From positions 1 through 45,462 of the forward strand of contig LFCU01000004.1 of the NCBI GenBank assembly GCA_001044195.1: DNA of 45,462 nucleotides, given 5' to 3'. How positions within the stretch are numbered: position 1 is the stretch's first letter; each line of letters opens with the position of its first letter. The stretch is from Candidatus Achromatium palustre. Its GTDB lineage: Bacteria > Pseudomonadota > Gammaproteobacteria > Chromatiales > Chromatiaceae. Made by a program: the position numbers and the translations under genes. This document shows positions 25,216 through 34,298 of this stretch, one piece after another. The notes beneath the pieces are model-generated. The model did not search any database. It was given only the letters and a program-made list of their open reading frames with translations, and was not told the origin of the DNA.

Positions 25216-26727
25216 TTACTTAATTTGCAATCCTTTTGGAACTATTACTTTTTCTGACAACTCAAACAAAAACTGGACTAATAAGGCTAAAACAGCAGCA
25301 GGAATCGCACCTTGCAAGATGATCCCCATATCATCCAAACGAATCCCAGTCAAAATTGGCTGCCCATAACCACCCGCACCTATTAAGGCCCCTAACGTTG
25401 CAGTACCAATATTAATAATAGCCGAAGTTTTTATCCCAGCAAATATAGCACGTGATGCTAAAGGCAACTCTATCAGAAACATTTTAGCATAGGGATCTAA
25501 ACCTAAAGCCTCAGCAGATTCTTGCAATTCTGGTGCGATATCATGTAAACCAGTATAAGTGTTACGAACAATAGGCAACAGACTATAAAGAAATAAAGCC
25601 GCAATAGCGGGCGCATTACCAATTCCAAGTAATGGAATCATAAATACTAATATAGCCAATGAGGGGATAGTTTGAATAAGACCAATAATCCCTAAAATAA
25701 CTTGACCGAGTTGGCTATACTTATAGGCTGCAATTCCCAAAGGAATAGCAATACTGATTGCTGCAAATAATGAAATACTTACTAAAAACAAATGTTCCAA
25801 AGTAAGTTTATATAGTTTGTACCATAAAGATCTTTGTTTGACAGTAACATGAATATTGAGTTTTTGGGCTAAAAAATCAGCGGCTACTTGGCTTTCAGAG
25901 ATTTTATTAATTTTAGCTTGCATATTCATTTGTATCATTTCTGATTCAGAGATATTGCCCTCCAGTTTATGCAATGCTTTTACTAAATACGGTGCTTTAT
26001 TTACTAAATCGGAACGATATAGAAAGATCGCATTGTAGCGAGGAAAATATTCTAAATCGTCTTTTAAGATCCTCAGATCATAATAGGCAATCTCAGCATC
26101 AGTCGAATACGTATCTGTTAAATCAATCGCGTTTTTTTCTAACCCTTGATAGGTAAGATCATGATTCAAACCACGTACATCTGTGTGTGGTAATTTATAG
26201 ACACGGCGTAAGTTTGGCCATCCATCTTTACGGGCCATAAAGGAGTCACTAAATCCTAATCTAAGTTGGGGGTGCTGATTTAAATCCGAGATATTTTTAA
26301 TATTATGCTTTTCAGCAAAAGTACGCTTCATACCAAAGGCATAGGTATTATTAAATCCTAAAGGTTTTGTGATTTCGATATTCATTTCCTTAAGACGGCG
26401 ACGTAGATCAGCAAGTGTCCTTAATCCTTGTCTTGCTAAAGTTTCTCGAAATAGCGTACCAGTGTAATCTGGATAAATATCAATGTCACCTCGTAATAGG
26501 GCCTTCCATACTACGGCAGTAGCCCCAAGTTCGCGGCGATGGGTTGCTGCTATATCAGTATGTTTAGCTAATTGGACTACCATTTCACCTAAGATTACAC
26601 TTTCAGTAAAGTTTTTTGAACCTACTTTTACGATAGGAGCAGTAGCATTAGCAAATAGTGGCATTAATCCAATAATAATGGTGAGAAGCCATAAAATACT
26701 GGTGATTGTAGTTTTATTTATATTCAT
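25216..26727 (-). CDS. Osmoprotectant/betaine-type ABC transporter, binding protein fused to permease
   Basis: The ATG at 26727 (MNINKTTITSILWLLTIIIG) gives 503 residues and a good signal sequence; an ATG at 26778 is less likely. Residues about 32-285 are an OpuAC/ProX-type binding domain (VKVGSKNFTESVILGEMVVQ, GDIDIYPDYTGTLF, LTDTYSTDAEI). Residues about 305-500 are an OpuBB/ProW-type permease (TIPSLAILVFMIPLLGIG; SAEALGLDPYAKMFLIELPL is the ATPase-docking EAA loop; IGAGGYGQPILTGI). The substrate could be glycine betaine, choline, carnitine or a thiol such as ergothioneine. The ATPase gene is not adjacent, so the complex must be completed from elsewhere. Confidence 0.9.
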   Translation of the reverse strand: MNINKTTITSILWLLTIIIGLMPLFANATAPIVKVGSKNFTESVILGEMVVQLAKHTDIAATHRRELGATAVVWKALLRGDIDIYPDYTGTLFRETLARQGLRTLADLRRRLKEMNIEITKPLGFNNTYAFGMKRTFAEKHNIKNISDLNQHPQLRLGFSDSFMARKDGWPNLRRVYKLPHTDVRGLNHDLTYQGLEKNAIDLTDTYSTDAEIAYYDLRILKDDLEYFPRYNAIFLYRSDLVNKAPYLVKALHKLEGNISESEMIQMNMQAKINKISESQVAADFLAQKLNIHVTVKQRSLWYKLYKLTLEHLFLVSISLFAAISIAIPLGIAAYKYSQLGQVILGIIGLIQTIPSLAILVFMIPLLGIGNAPAIAALFLYSLLPIVRNTYTGLHDIAPELQESAEALGLDPYAKMFLIELPLASRAIFAGIKTSAIINIGTATLGALIGAGGYGQPILTGIRLDDMGIILQGAIPAAVLALLVQFLFELSEKVIVPKGLQIK

Positions 26728-26765
26728 AAAAGCATCTTGAATAGTATGGGTACCGTTACAAATTG

Positions 26766-26794
26766 TCATCGTTCCCACGCAGAGCGTGGTAACG
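26766..26794. repeat. Hairpin repeat (same unit as inside 14501-14587)
   Basis: TCATCGTTCCCACGC-aga-GCGTGGTAACGAT forms a hairpin with one mismatch upstream of the osmoprotectant transporter gene. The same inner palindrome occurs at 14522-14550 within a different outer repeat. Confidence 0.65.
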
Positions 26795-26828
26795 ATCAGG
26801 TGTAAAGTACTTTTGGAAACAAATGAAG
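26790..26828. repeat. 39-bp dispersed direct repeat, copy 1
   Basis: TAACGATCAGGTGTAAAGTA followed by CTTTTGGAAACAAATGAAG is repeated at 30158-30196 with one base changed. In both places it lies just downstream of the 3' end of a minus-strand gene. It is not palindromic. Confidence 0.75.
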
Positions 26829-26854
26829 TATTTTGAATGCTACTACGTTTTGAT

Positions 26855-27286
26855 TTAAGGGCTAATACGGCGCTTTACTCTGGAAGGAACACTGGGTACT
26901 GGCGGAGCATAATATTTCCGATATACATGATCTCCTAACATACCTCCAAACATCGCACTTGTTGTAGTATAAAAACGACTGGCGGTGCCCATGCCACCAC
27001 TTAAAAAATTAATTGCTAATACGCCAGCAGCTACCCCAATTCCCACAGCAATCATTTGACTTATAGGATCACGTGTCCGTTTTTGGAGCATTGCAGTATT
27101 ATCTGCTCCCTGTTCTGGGTAAATCATGTTGGCTTCTTTTGCATTTAAATATGTAGCATTAATGGCGTTTTGAACTGCTGGAGAGACTGCTACTTCACCA
27201 GTTGCTGCAATAACGGCTGTAGACAATGCGCCCATAAATATGGCACATAATGACATTAGTACTAAATAACGTAAGTTATATTTCAT
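26855..27286 (-). CDS. Small exported protein, function unknown
   Basis: The start chosen is the ATG at 27286 (MKYNLRYLVLMSLCAIFMGA), which gives a clean signal peptide cut near AVIAA; the longer frame to 27364 begins inside a repeat. 143 residues. The mature part has a helical stretch (AVQNAINATYLNAKEANMIY), one hydrophobic Gly-rich span (MIAVGIGVAAGVLAINFLSG) and a Pro/Arg-rich tail. The Gly-rich span resembles glycine-zipper outer-membrane proteins, but I cannot assign a family. Confidence 0.6.
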   Translation of the reverse strand: MKYNLRYLVLMSLCAIFMGALSTAVIAATGEVAVSPAVQNAINATYLNAKEANMIYPEQGADNTAMLQKRTRDPISQMIAVGIGVAAGVLAINFLSGGMGTASRFYTTTSAMFGGMLGDHVYRKYYAPPVPSVPSRVKRRISP

Positions 27287-27332
27287 AATAAAAATCCAGG
27301 TTATTAAAGTTTTGTTTAAAAAACAAATTTTT

Positions 27333-27418
27333 AGTTCTACTTTGTCACATTTACAACCCAACATCTTTTATGGTGCGTGATGCACACCATAGGATCTAAT
27401 CTAACCAAGTAGAATTAG
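27333..27418. repeat. Nested palindromic repeat, family C, copy 2
   Basis: Outer arms TTCTACTTTGTCACATTT and AATCTAACCAAGTAGAATTA match those at 14501-14587, but the inner hairpin is TGGTGCGTGATGCACACCA instead of the CGTTCCCACGC type. Length 86 bp versus 87. Confidence 0.75.
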
Positions 27419-27956
27419 ACGCTAGATATTTTAAAGGCTTTTACAGTTGATATTAATTACAATTGAAATTAATTTAAAATTAAAGATTCCCGTGTCTTAC
27501 TGAATTTGTCCCACTCCTCACTGGATAGTGAGTGAATGCCCGAATACTAACCAATGAGACAAATTTTATGAGACGCAGGGCTTTATAGGTTTTTAACTTG
27601 CATATTTTTATAAATAACCTTGCTACCTATTTAACGATGGATTATGGTTCTATCCATCCTTCAGTATTTATGGTTAAGTCATTTAATTATAGCATCTTAT
27701 CAACAGCATCATCAATAATTATTTTATATATTTAATTATTAATATGTCAATAGCCAAGTAGGGTGCGCATTGTGCACCATACTAAACTGGTACAAGAGGG
27801 CTTAATCCTTGGTACCAAATACCCTTATGTTATTGAGAAGTTACATTTGATATTCATTTATGATTTGTATTATCTGGTAAAAGGTACGCAATGCGTACCC
27901 TACCTGGCTACATGCGCAATGCCCGTTGGTTATTGCGCCCTACCTTGCTTTGTAAA
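27419..27956. other. Intergenic region with family D repeat
   Basis: No gene is supported in this stretch. From 27751 to 27910 lies a repeat with ends TAGCCAAGTAGGGTGCGCA and its near complement TACGCAATGCGTACCCTACC...GGCTA. The 330 bp before it are AT-rich with no convincing promoter or coding sequence. Confidence 0.6.
27751..27910. repeat. TA-flanked palindromic element, family D, copy 1
   Basis: Inverted termini TAGCCAAGTAGGGTG and CACCC-like CCCTACCTGGCTA enclose 130 bp of unique AT-rich sequence; each arm also contains a GCGCA/TGCGT mini-palindrome. A related unit starts at 38681. Confidence 0.7.
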
Positions 27957-29846
27957 TCAAGGTTCAAGCACAACGCGGAATCCAACTTCTTCGTCCTGAT
28001 GTCTGTATTTTTGACGAGCTGCTGAACGGATGTATATTGGAGAATCTCTCCAGGAACCACCTCGCGTTACATGACTATCAAAATCAGAATAAGATATCCA
28101 AGCAGAACCATCCGTAGGAGCACCATCATAGTTATCATGCCAATTGTCAAGAGTCCATTCTTGCACATTGCCTAGCATATCATGTAATCCAAACGGATTA
28201 GCTAGGTATCGACCTACAGGAGCCGCTACTGCATATCCATCATCACAGCCATGATTTCCTCCCCTAGAGAATTTATTTTTAAACTTTTGGTCATTAACAT
28301 TTGCATATTTACATGCCTGATTTGGATCATCACCCCAATATCTGCTAGTATTTGTCCCTGCTCGTGCCGCATATTCCCATTCTGCTTCCGTTGGTAAACG
28401 ATATTTTTTACCAGTTTTTTTGGATAACCATTTGGTGTAGGCATTTGCATCATGCCACATAATATTGACTACTGGCTGCTGTTCTTCGTTTAAACTTTGA
28501 TTTTCATAATTACCACTGTCATGATTAGGACGAAAGACTCGATATTGAGCATTAGTGATCTCATATTTGCTCATTTTAAATGCCTTTATTTGCACCTTAT
28601 GTTGCGGCCTTTCCCAAATTTTTGGATTAGCCCTAACACCACCAGGGCTTGCTGCATATTGCAACCTTGTATCACCAGGATAATCCTTTCTAATTCCTTG
28701 CAATGACCACTTAGAATAATCTACTGTCCCATTCCATATAGCTTTAACCAATGGTTGCTGATAACCATTGAAACTATAGTCATCGTAACTATTAAAACTA
28801 TAGCGGGGTTGCAAATCCAAATATTGAGTTTTAACGAGTCTATAAACACCTATTCGAGATCCTTTTGCCAAAAATCGTCGGTTTAGTCCTTGGTTCCCTA
28901 AACGTTTTTTATTGTTTGGTGAACCCATCATAAAACTGCCCGCTGGGATAGAAACCATCTCTGGTTCTAAAACAGTATTAGGTGGAACAAAATAAAATGA
29001 TCCTTCTAGCGAAGATGCATCCCAAGGAGTTTGGGTATTTTTAGTGGCACGCTTCACATCTCCTCGCACTTTACGCAACATAATTTGAGCATCTACGCCT
29101 GGGGTCCTTATATACTTTAATAGACTGTGTGTAAAAGGACTATTGCGCCCACCTACTGAATCAGCAGCAAATCTATCAGGATCTGTGGAATATACTAATA
29201 GAGTGCCACTAGGTGCGTTCATACGGGCTAAACCACCTCGAAAGGTACCAGCTCGTATCCCTTTATCTGCAAATGGATTAAAACGACAAGCATCCAAAAA
29301 TATCAATTTAGTCGCTGCTCGTTGCAATTTATTTAATATCAAGCTAGTTTTGATTGTTACACGTTCGATCTCGTGTTCCTCTTTAAATTCGGCATCAACT
29401 GGCAATAAAAAGTTTTCCCCTTTGACTTGCATTCCATGGCCTGCAAAGAAAAATAGTACTATGTCGTTATCTTCCGTATTCCTTCCAAACTTTAGTATTT
29501 CATAATCCATCATTTTCAAGGTGGCATCTTGTAATGTTGTAACCTGAAATCCTAATTGCTGCAATGCCTTAGTCATATCTTCAGCATCATGCTTAGGATT
29601 GACTAAAGGTCGCCAATTGGGCATTTTGTTATAGGTAGAATTACCAATAACCAAAGCTCGCCGCCGTCTTTTAATCCCTGTACGGATCTTTAATCCATCC
29701 TCCGGTCCTCGATCATCATAAAGTTTCGTAGTTTGGTTTGAATCGTCACGAATTATTACGGATGTTTGTTGTGGATTATTGTTACAGCCGATCAACAATA
29801 CGCTAACCATTGTTAATATTATTACAAAATATTTAAGTACTTTCAT
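27957..29846 (-). CDS. Lipoprotein with caspase (peptidase C14) and FGE-sulfatase domains
   Basis: A 629-residue lipoprotein: signal with lipobox LLIGC (Cys21). A metacaspase/caspase-fold protease domain at about 61-290 has catalytic FFAGHG (His137) and FLDACR (Cys187). A formylglycine-generating-enzyme-like domain runs from about 295 (PEMVSIPAGSFMMGSP) to the end (RLPTEAEWEYAARAGT, GLHDMLGNVQEW, RGGSWRDS, VGFRVVLE). The FGE domain in such proteins usually binds ligand rather than oxidising Cys. Residues 317-414 are an extra insert that partly repeats 428-474 (QQPLVKAIWNGTVDYSKW versus QQPVVNIMWHDANAYTKW). Likely role: signal-dependent proteolysis at the envelope; targets unknown. Confidence 0.92.
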   Translation of the reverse strand: MKVLKYFVIILTMVSVLLIGCNNNPQQTSVIIRDDSNQTTKLYDDRGPEDGLKIRTGIKRRRRALVIGNSTYNKMPNWRPLVNPKHDAEDMTKALQQLGFQVTTLQDATLKMMDYEILKFGRNTEDNDIVLFFFAGHGMQVKGENFLLPVDAEFKEEHEIERVTIKTSLILNKLQRAATKLIFLDACRFNPFADKGIRAGTFRGGLARMNAPSGTLLVYSTDPDRFAADSVGGRNSPFTHSLLKYIRTPGVDAQIMLRKVRGDVKRATKNTQTPWDASSLEGSFYFVPPNTVLEPEMVSIPAGSFMMGSPNNKKRLGNQGLNRRFLAKGSRIGVYRLVKTQYLDLQPRYSFNSYDDYSFNGYQQPLVKAIWNGTVDYSKWSLQGIRKDYPGDTRLQYAASPGGVRANPKIWERPQHKVQIKAFKMSKYEITNAQYRVFRPNHDSGNYENQSLNEEQQPVVNIMWHDANAYTKWLSKKTGKKYRLPTEAEWEYAARAGTNTSRYWGDDPNQACKYANVNDQKFKNKFSRGGNHGCDDGYAVAAPVGRYLANPFGLHDMLGNVQEWTLDNWHDNYDGAPTDGSAWISYSDFDSHVTRGGSWRDSPIYIRSAARQKYRHQDEEVGFRVVLEP

Positions 29847-30215
29847 CTTAAACGTTTCCTTAAGGATTCCTCAACACCTATCACTTTCCTTAAAACACTA
29901 AGTTTCCTTATACCGTAGATCAATGGCTTACGATGTAACTGATAGGTGGCGAGATGGTTATATCAAGTTTTAGAAGCAGAGAGTTATAATTTTGTGTATA
30001 TTTGGTAGATATATAGGTATATTTAAAATTTATTTGCCTTTATGTAGTAAGTAAAAATATCTTTATTTCAATATGTTATGCGCTTAAGTTGGCGCGTATG
30101 GGAATTGACCTCCTTGCGGCAACGGGGGGAGAGTAGCAAGCCCCCTCTCCTATCCACTAACGATCAAGTGTAAAGTACTTTTGGAAACAAATGAAGGATG
30201 CCGCGTTTTCAACTC
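29847..30215. other. Intergenic region, promoter side of caspase-FGE gene
   Basis: No coding sequence. It contains the second 39-bp direct repeat (30158-30196), a C-rich run (30141-30155) and a weak inverted pair CACCTATCA/TGATAGGTG (about 29875 and 29939). The caspase-FGE gene's promoter probably lies here, but I cannot fix a -10/-35. Confidence 0.5.
30158..30196. repeat. 39-bp dispersed direct repeat, copy 2
   Basis: Same sequence as 26790-26828 except one base (TCAAG for TCAGG). It ends 20 bp beyond the htpX stop. Confidence 0.75.
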
Positions 30216-31073
30216 TTAAATCTGCATTGCTTGAAGACGACGAATTCGTTCCTCAGTAGCAGGATGCGTTGAAAATAGATTAGCTAATGAAGCCCCTTTT
30301 AAAGGATTAATAATCAACATATGCGTTGTAGCTGGATGTGATTCAGCCTCTGGCATATAGGTATCTTGATTACCCGTTTCTAACTTATATAAGGCATTAG
30401 CTAAAAATAGTGGATTACCACAAATGCTTGCTCCTCTGGCATCGGCTGCATATTCTCTTGCACGAGAAATTGCCATTTGAATCAAAGATGCAGCGATAGG
30501 GGCTACAATCATCATCACCAATGCTCCAATGAAACCACCTGAACCTTCCTTCTCATCGTCTTGATGACCCATACCTAAAATCATCGCCCATTGAGCCATA
30601 TTAGCAAGCATAGCAATAGCACCAGCGATGGTTGCAGCAACTGTTCCAATTAGGGTATCACGATTTTGTACATGGGCCAATTCATGTGCCATAACCCCAG
30701 TCAGTTCATTATGACTTAAGATTTGCATTAATCCAGTAGTAGCTGCTACTGCCGCATGATTTGGATCACGTCCAGTAGCAAAAGCATTAGGAGCATCACT
30801 ATGTATAACATAGACTCTGGGCATTGGTAAACCAGCCTTTTGGGCCAAATCCTGTACAATCTGATATAGCTTTGGTTCTTCATCAGGCCCAACTTCTTGC
30901 GCTTGATATATGGATAAGACTAAAGAATCAGAAAACCAATAACTGCCAAAGTTCATGATTATTGCTAAACCAAAGGCGATAATCATGCCAACTTGGCCTC
31001 CCAATGCTTGGCCTGCCACTAGTAGCAAGGCGGTTAAAATGGCGAGCAATATTGTAGTACGTAGTGTATTCAT
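30216..31073 (-). CDS. htpX: HtpX membrane metalloprotease
   Basis: A 285-residue inner-membrane zinc protease for membrane-protein quality control. The N-terminus has two spans (about 7-20 and 28-42), [14 protein letters not shown] precedes the zinc motif [12 protein letters not shown] (130-141), two more spans follow ([20 protein letters not shown] and [19 protein letters not shown]), and [13 protein letters not shown] supplies the third zinc ligand Glu. [18 protein letters not shown] ends it. Length is normal (E. coli 293). Often part of the envelope or heat stress response; no promoter is identified. Confidence 0.96.
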   Translation of the reverse strand: MNTLRTTILLAILTALLLVAGQALGGQVGMIIAFGLAIIMNFGSYWFSDSLVLSIYQAQEVGPDEEPKLYQIVQDLAQKAGLPMPRVYVIHSDAPNAFATGRDPNHAAVAATTGLMQILSHNELTGVMAHELAHVQNRDTLIGTVAATIAGAIAMLANMAQWAMILGMGHQDDEKEGSGGFIGALVMMIVAPIAASLIQMAISRAREYAADARGASICGNPLFLANALYKLETGNQDTYMPEAESHPATTHMLIINPLKGASLANLFSTHPATEERIRRLQAMQI

Positions 31074-31543
31074 ATTTTTTTACCTAAACTTTTTATCTAC
31101 GGTTTACCCATTTAATTTTTATACCTAAACCATTATAGATAGATTCAGGAATGACGCTTATAGCATCCTTGATGTGTTGACTTGATGATGCAGCAAACAA
31201 CCTAACTTACAATTTTTAATAAGAATAATATCTAGTACTAAAATTTTAAATGGGCTAGAATCAAATACCACCATTTATTTAAAAAAATTATTCAGGAATA
31301 TTGTTTTTATGCAAAAAATTCGCGGATACGTCTACAAGTTGTGGGAATCATAAAAGGGGATTATAGTAGCTGCTTCGGCAATAGAGCATAGGCAATTAGC
31401 GAAGCGTAATCCCACTTTAAATGATTGAAATATAAGGTTACCAATTATGATTCATACAACAATGGTTAATTTTATATGTGCTAAAGACGGGTTACACCTG
31501 CCCTACAGGTCTAAATATTAACAATATAAATTAAGGAACTTAA
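31074..31543. other. Divergent intergenic region htpX/glycogen phosphorylase
   Basis: 470 bp with no gene. At 31319-31348 is GGATACGTCTACAAGTTGTG, the complement of a unit at 25183-25202 upstream of the osmoprotectant transporter's 3' side. Around 31388-31410 is a degenerate GATTAGCGAAGCGTAATC-type repeat related to 986-1067. An AAGGAA ribosome site sits 8 bp before the phosphorylase ATG. Confidence 0.5.
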
Positions 31544-34063
31544 ATGCCGTACACAAACTATCCACCTATTGGACCAGGATTTTCCAGTTTCCCCAATCCG
31601 AACCTTAGCGAAATCCCACCGTTAGGAATGGATACTGTAAGTCTAACCCAAGATGTACGCCGCCATTTTGCACATACTTTAGGTAGAGATCGACACTGTC
31701 TTAGCAACCACTATCCCTATCGAGCTTTAGCCTTAGCAATACGAGACAGGCTCATGGAACGTTGGCGGCATACTCGCTATACCTACGAAGAACACCATTG
31801 CCGTCATGCCTATTATTTATCCTTAGAATATTTACAAGGACGCAGCCTAAGCAATGCCATGCTAAATCTTGGCATCACTGATAACATTTTAGAAGGACTA
31901 TATAATTTAGGTATCCAACTTGAAGACCTTAAAGAATGCGAACCAGATGCTGGACTTGGTAACGGTGGGCTTGGGAGATTAGCTTCTTGTTTTATGGATA
32001 GCTGTGCGACTCTACAACTTCCTGTTAAAGGTTATGGATTGAGATATGAGTATGGATTATTCCGACAACAAATCGCTAATGGTAACCAAGAAGAAGCCCC
32101 AGATCATTGGCTACGTGACGGTAATCCTTGGGAATTAGAGCGTCCTGAATATACCCAACGAGTACAATTTGGAGGTAAGAGCCAATTTTGGCAGGCTCAA
32201 GATGGGCATTTCGGAGTACGCTGGGTAGATACCCAAGATGTACTAGCTGTACCTTATGATGTACCAATCCCAGGCTATAAAAATGGAACTGTCAATACTT
32301 TACGTCTTTGGAAAGCAGTGGCTACGGATGAATTTAACTTTGGAGAATTTAGTGCTGGTAGCTATCCAGAATCCGTAGCAGCTAAAAACAATGCCGAACA
32401 CATTACTATGGTACTGTATCCTAATGATTCTAGTGAAAACGGTAAGGAGCTAAGACTACGGCAGCAATACTTTTTAGCCTCAGCTACTCTCAAGGATGTA
32501 CTGCGGCAATGGCGGCATCGTCATGGCAATGATTTACTGGATTTTGCAAAAACTAGCGTGTTTCAGCTTAACGATACCCATCCAGCACTTGCTGTTGCGG
32601 AATTGATGCGAATTTTTGTAGACGATTATCATCTAAATTGGGAGCAGGCCTGGAGTATTACCACCCAGACTATGGCCTATACTAATCATACCTTACTCCC
32701 AGAAGCCTTAGAACGTTGGCCGGTACGGATGTTTCGACATCTCTTACCACGTCTATTAGATATCATATTTGAGATCAATGCCCGTTTTTTATCCCAAGTA
32801 GCTGCTAAATGGCCTGGAGATATAGCACGTCAAACCAGAATGTCGCTGATAGAAGAAAGCCCAGATCCGATGATTCGTATGGCCTACTTAGCTATCGTTG
32901 GCAGCTTTTCCGTTAATGGCGTGGCTAAATTGCATTCTAAATTATTGCGCGAAGGTCTATTTCGAGATTTTTATGAGCTATGGCCGCACAAGTTTAATAA
33001 TAAGACTAATGGAGTAACTCCAAGACGCTGGTTGGCGATGTGTAACCCCAAGTTGGCACAATTGATTACAGACACTATTGGTAACGGTTGGATTACTGAT
33101 CTGTCCCAACTTAGTAATCTTAAAAAATTTATAGCAGAACCGTTATTCCGTAACCAATGGAAAGAGATCAAACAGGCCAATAAATTACGTCTCATAAAAT
33201 TAGTAAAACAGGATTGCGGTGTGACATTCAATCCCGATGCCATGTTTGATGTGCAAGTCAAACGTATCCATGAATATAAGCGCCAATTGTTAAATCTATT
33301 ACATGTCATTCATCTATATATTTGCATCAAACAGCAACGCACCGAACATTGGACACCAAGGTGCGTATTATTTGGTGGAAAGGCCGCGCCTGGCTACCAT
33401 ACAGCCAAATTGATTATCAAGCTGATAAACAACGTAGCTCAAGTCATCAATGCTGATCCAGACACTGCTGGACTTTTAAGATTAGCATTTTTGCCAAATT
33501 ATCGTGTTTCCGCTATGGAAGTAATTTGTGCTGGGACTGAACTTTCGGAACAAATTTCTACAGCAGGTAAAGAAGCATCTGGCACCGGTAATATGAAGTT
33601 TATGATGAATGGAGCTATCACTATAGGTACGTATGATGGGGCTAATATAGAAATATTAGATGCTGTAGGGCATGATAATTTTATATTGTTTGGACTTAAC
33701 GCAGAACAAGTAGAACAAAAACGCCAGCATTATGATCCTAATAGTCTGATCGCTGCTAATCCGGAATTAGGTGCTGTGATGGAACTTTTAGAATCAGGGC
33801 ATTTTAATCAGTTTGAGCCTGGTCTTTTTAATTCAATTGTTCAAGCATTACGTAGTTCTCAAGATCCTTGGATGACAATAGCCGATTTCCCAGCATATAT
33901 ACAAGCCCAGGCTCAAGCGGCACGAGCCTATCAGAATCAAGAGCTTTGGACTACTATGAGTATTTTGAATACAGCTAATAGTGGAAATTTTTCTACAGAT
34001 CGTACTATTGCTGAATATAATCAGGAGATTTGGCATTTAACTCCAATGCCTGCAAAAATATAA
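31544..34063 (+). CDS. glgP: Glycogen/maltodextrin phosphorylase
   Basis: An 839-residue cytosolic PLP enzyme releasing glucose-1-phosphate from alpha-1,4-glucans. GLGNGGLGRLASCFMDS (active-site loop), KTNGVTPRRWL, FDVQVKRIHEYKRQ and EASGTGNMKFMMNGA with PLP-binding Lys685 are all present. TYDGANIEI ends the catalytic region. Length is typical (E. coli GlgP 815). The N-terminus has a short Pro-rich extension. A clear AAGGAA site supports the start. No other glycogen genes are nearby; it implies glycogen storage or turnover. Confidence 0.95.
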   Translation: MPYTNYPPIGPGFSSFPNPNLSEIPPLGMDTVSLTQDVRRHFAHTLGRDRHCLSNHYPYRALALAIRDRLMERWRHTRYTYEEHHCRHAYYLSLEYLQGRSLSNAMLNLGITDNILEGLYNLGIQLEDLKECEPDAGLGNGGLGRLASCFMDSCATLQLPVKGYGLRYEYGLFRQQIANGNQEEAPDHWLRDGNPWELERPEYTQRVQFGGKSQFWQAQDGHFGVRWVDTQDVLAVPYDVPIPGYKNGTVNTLRLWKAVATDEFNFGEFSAGSYPESVAAKNNAEHITMVLYPNDSSENGKELRLRQQYFLASATLKDVLRQWRHRHGNDLLDFAKTSVFQLNDTHPALAVAELMRIFVDDYHLNWEQAWSITTQTMAYTNHTLLPEALERWPVRMFRHLLPRLLDIIFEINARFLSQVAAKWPGDIARQTRMSLIEESPDPMIRMAYLAIVGSFSVNGVAKLHSKLLREGLFRDFYELWPHKFNNKTNGVTPRRWLAMCNPKLAQLITDTIGNGWITDLSQLSNLKKFIAEPLFRNQWKEIKQANKLRLIKLVKQDCGVTFNPDAMFDVQVKRIHEYKRQLLNLLHVIHLYICIKQQRTEHWTPRCVLFGGKAAPGYHTAKLIIKLINNVAQVINADPDTAGLLRLAFLPNYRVSAMEVICAGTELSEQISTAGKEASGTGNMKFMMNGAITIGTYDGANIEILDAVGHDNFILFGLNAEQVEQKRQHYDPNSLIAANPELGAVMELLESGHFNQFEPGLFNSIVQALRSSQDPWMTIADFPAYIQAQAQAARAYQNQELWTTMSILNTANSGNFSTDRTIAEYNQEIWHLTPMPAKI

Positions 34064-34070
34064 TAGGTTT

Positions 34071-34093
34071 GGTTGATGATCTCATCGTCAACC
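34071..34093 (+). terminator. Hairpin after glycogen phosphorylase
   Basis: GGTTGATGAT at 34071-34080 pairs with ATCGTCAACC at 34084-34093 (one G-T pair) over a 3-base loop, 8 bp past the stop. There is no strong T-run, so termination is only probable. Confidence 0.4.
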
Positions 34094-34298
34094 CATTTGT
34101 AGGGTGCGTAGTACACACTCTACTACTTCACGACTTGAAACATACGACATAAATATTCATGTACCAGAACTTACTTAAAAAGTGAAATGAAACCAAATAT
34201 TCATTGTTATCACAATAGTCTAAAGCAATAATTATTGAGGATTTACAATGTTCAAACATACTAACTATATTTAAAACATTAACAAATAGCTATATTTA

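Noticed and set aside
27763-27999. Plus-strand open frame of 78 codons
   Set aside because: It runs through the family D palindrome and into the antisense end of the caspase-FGE gene; no protein-like features.
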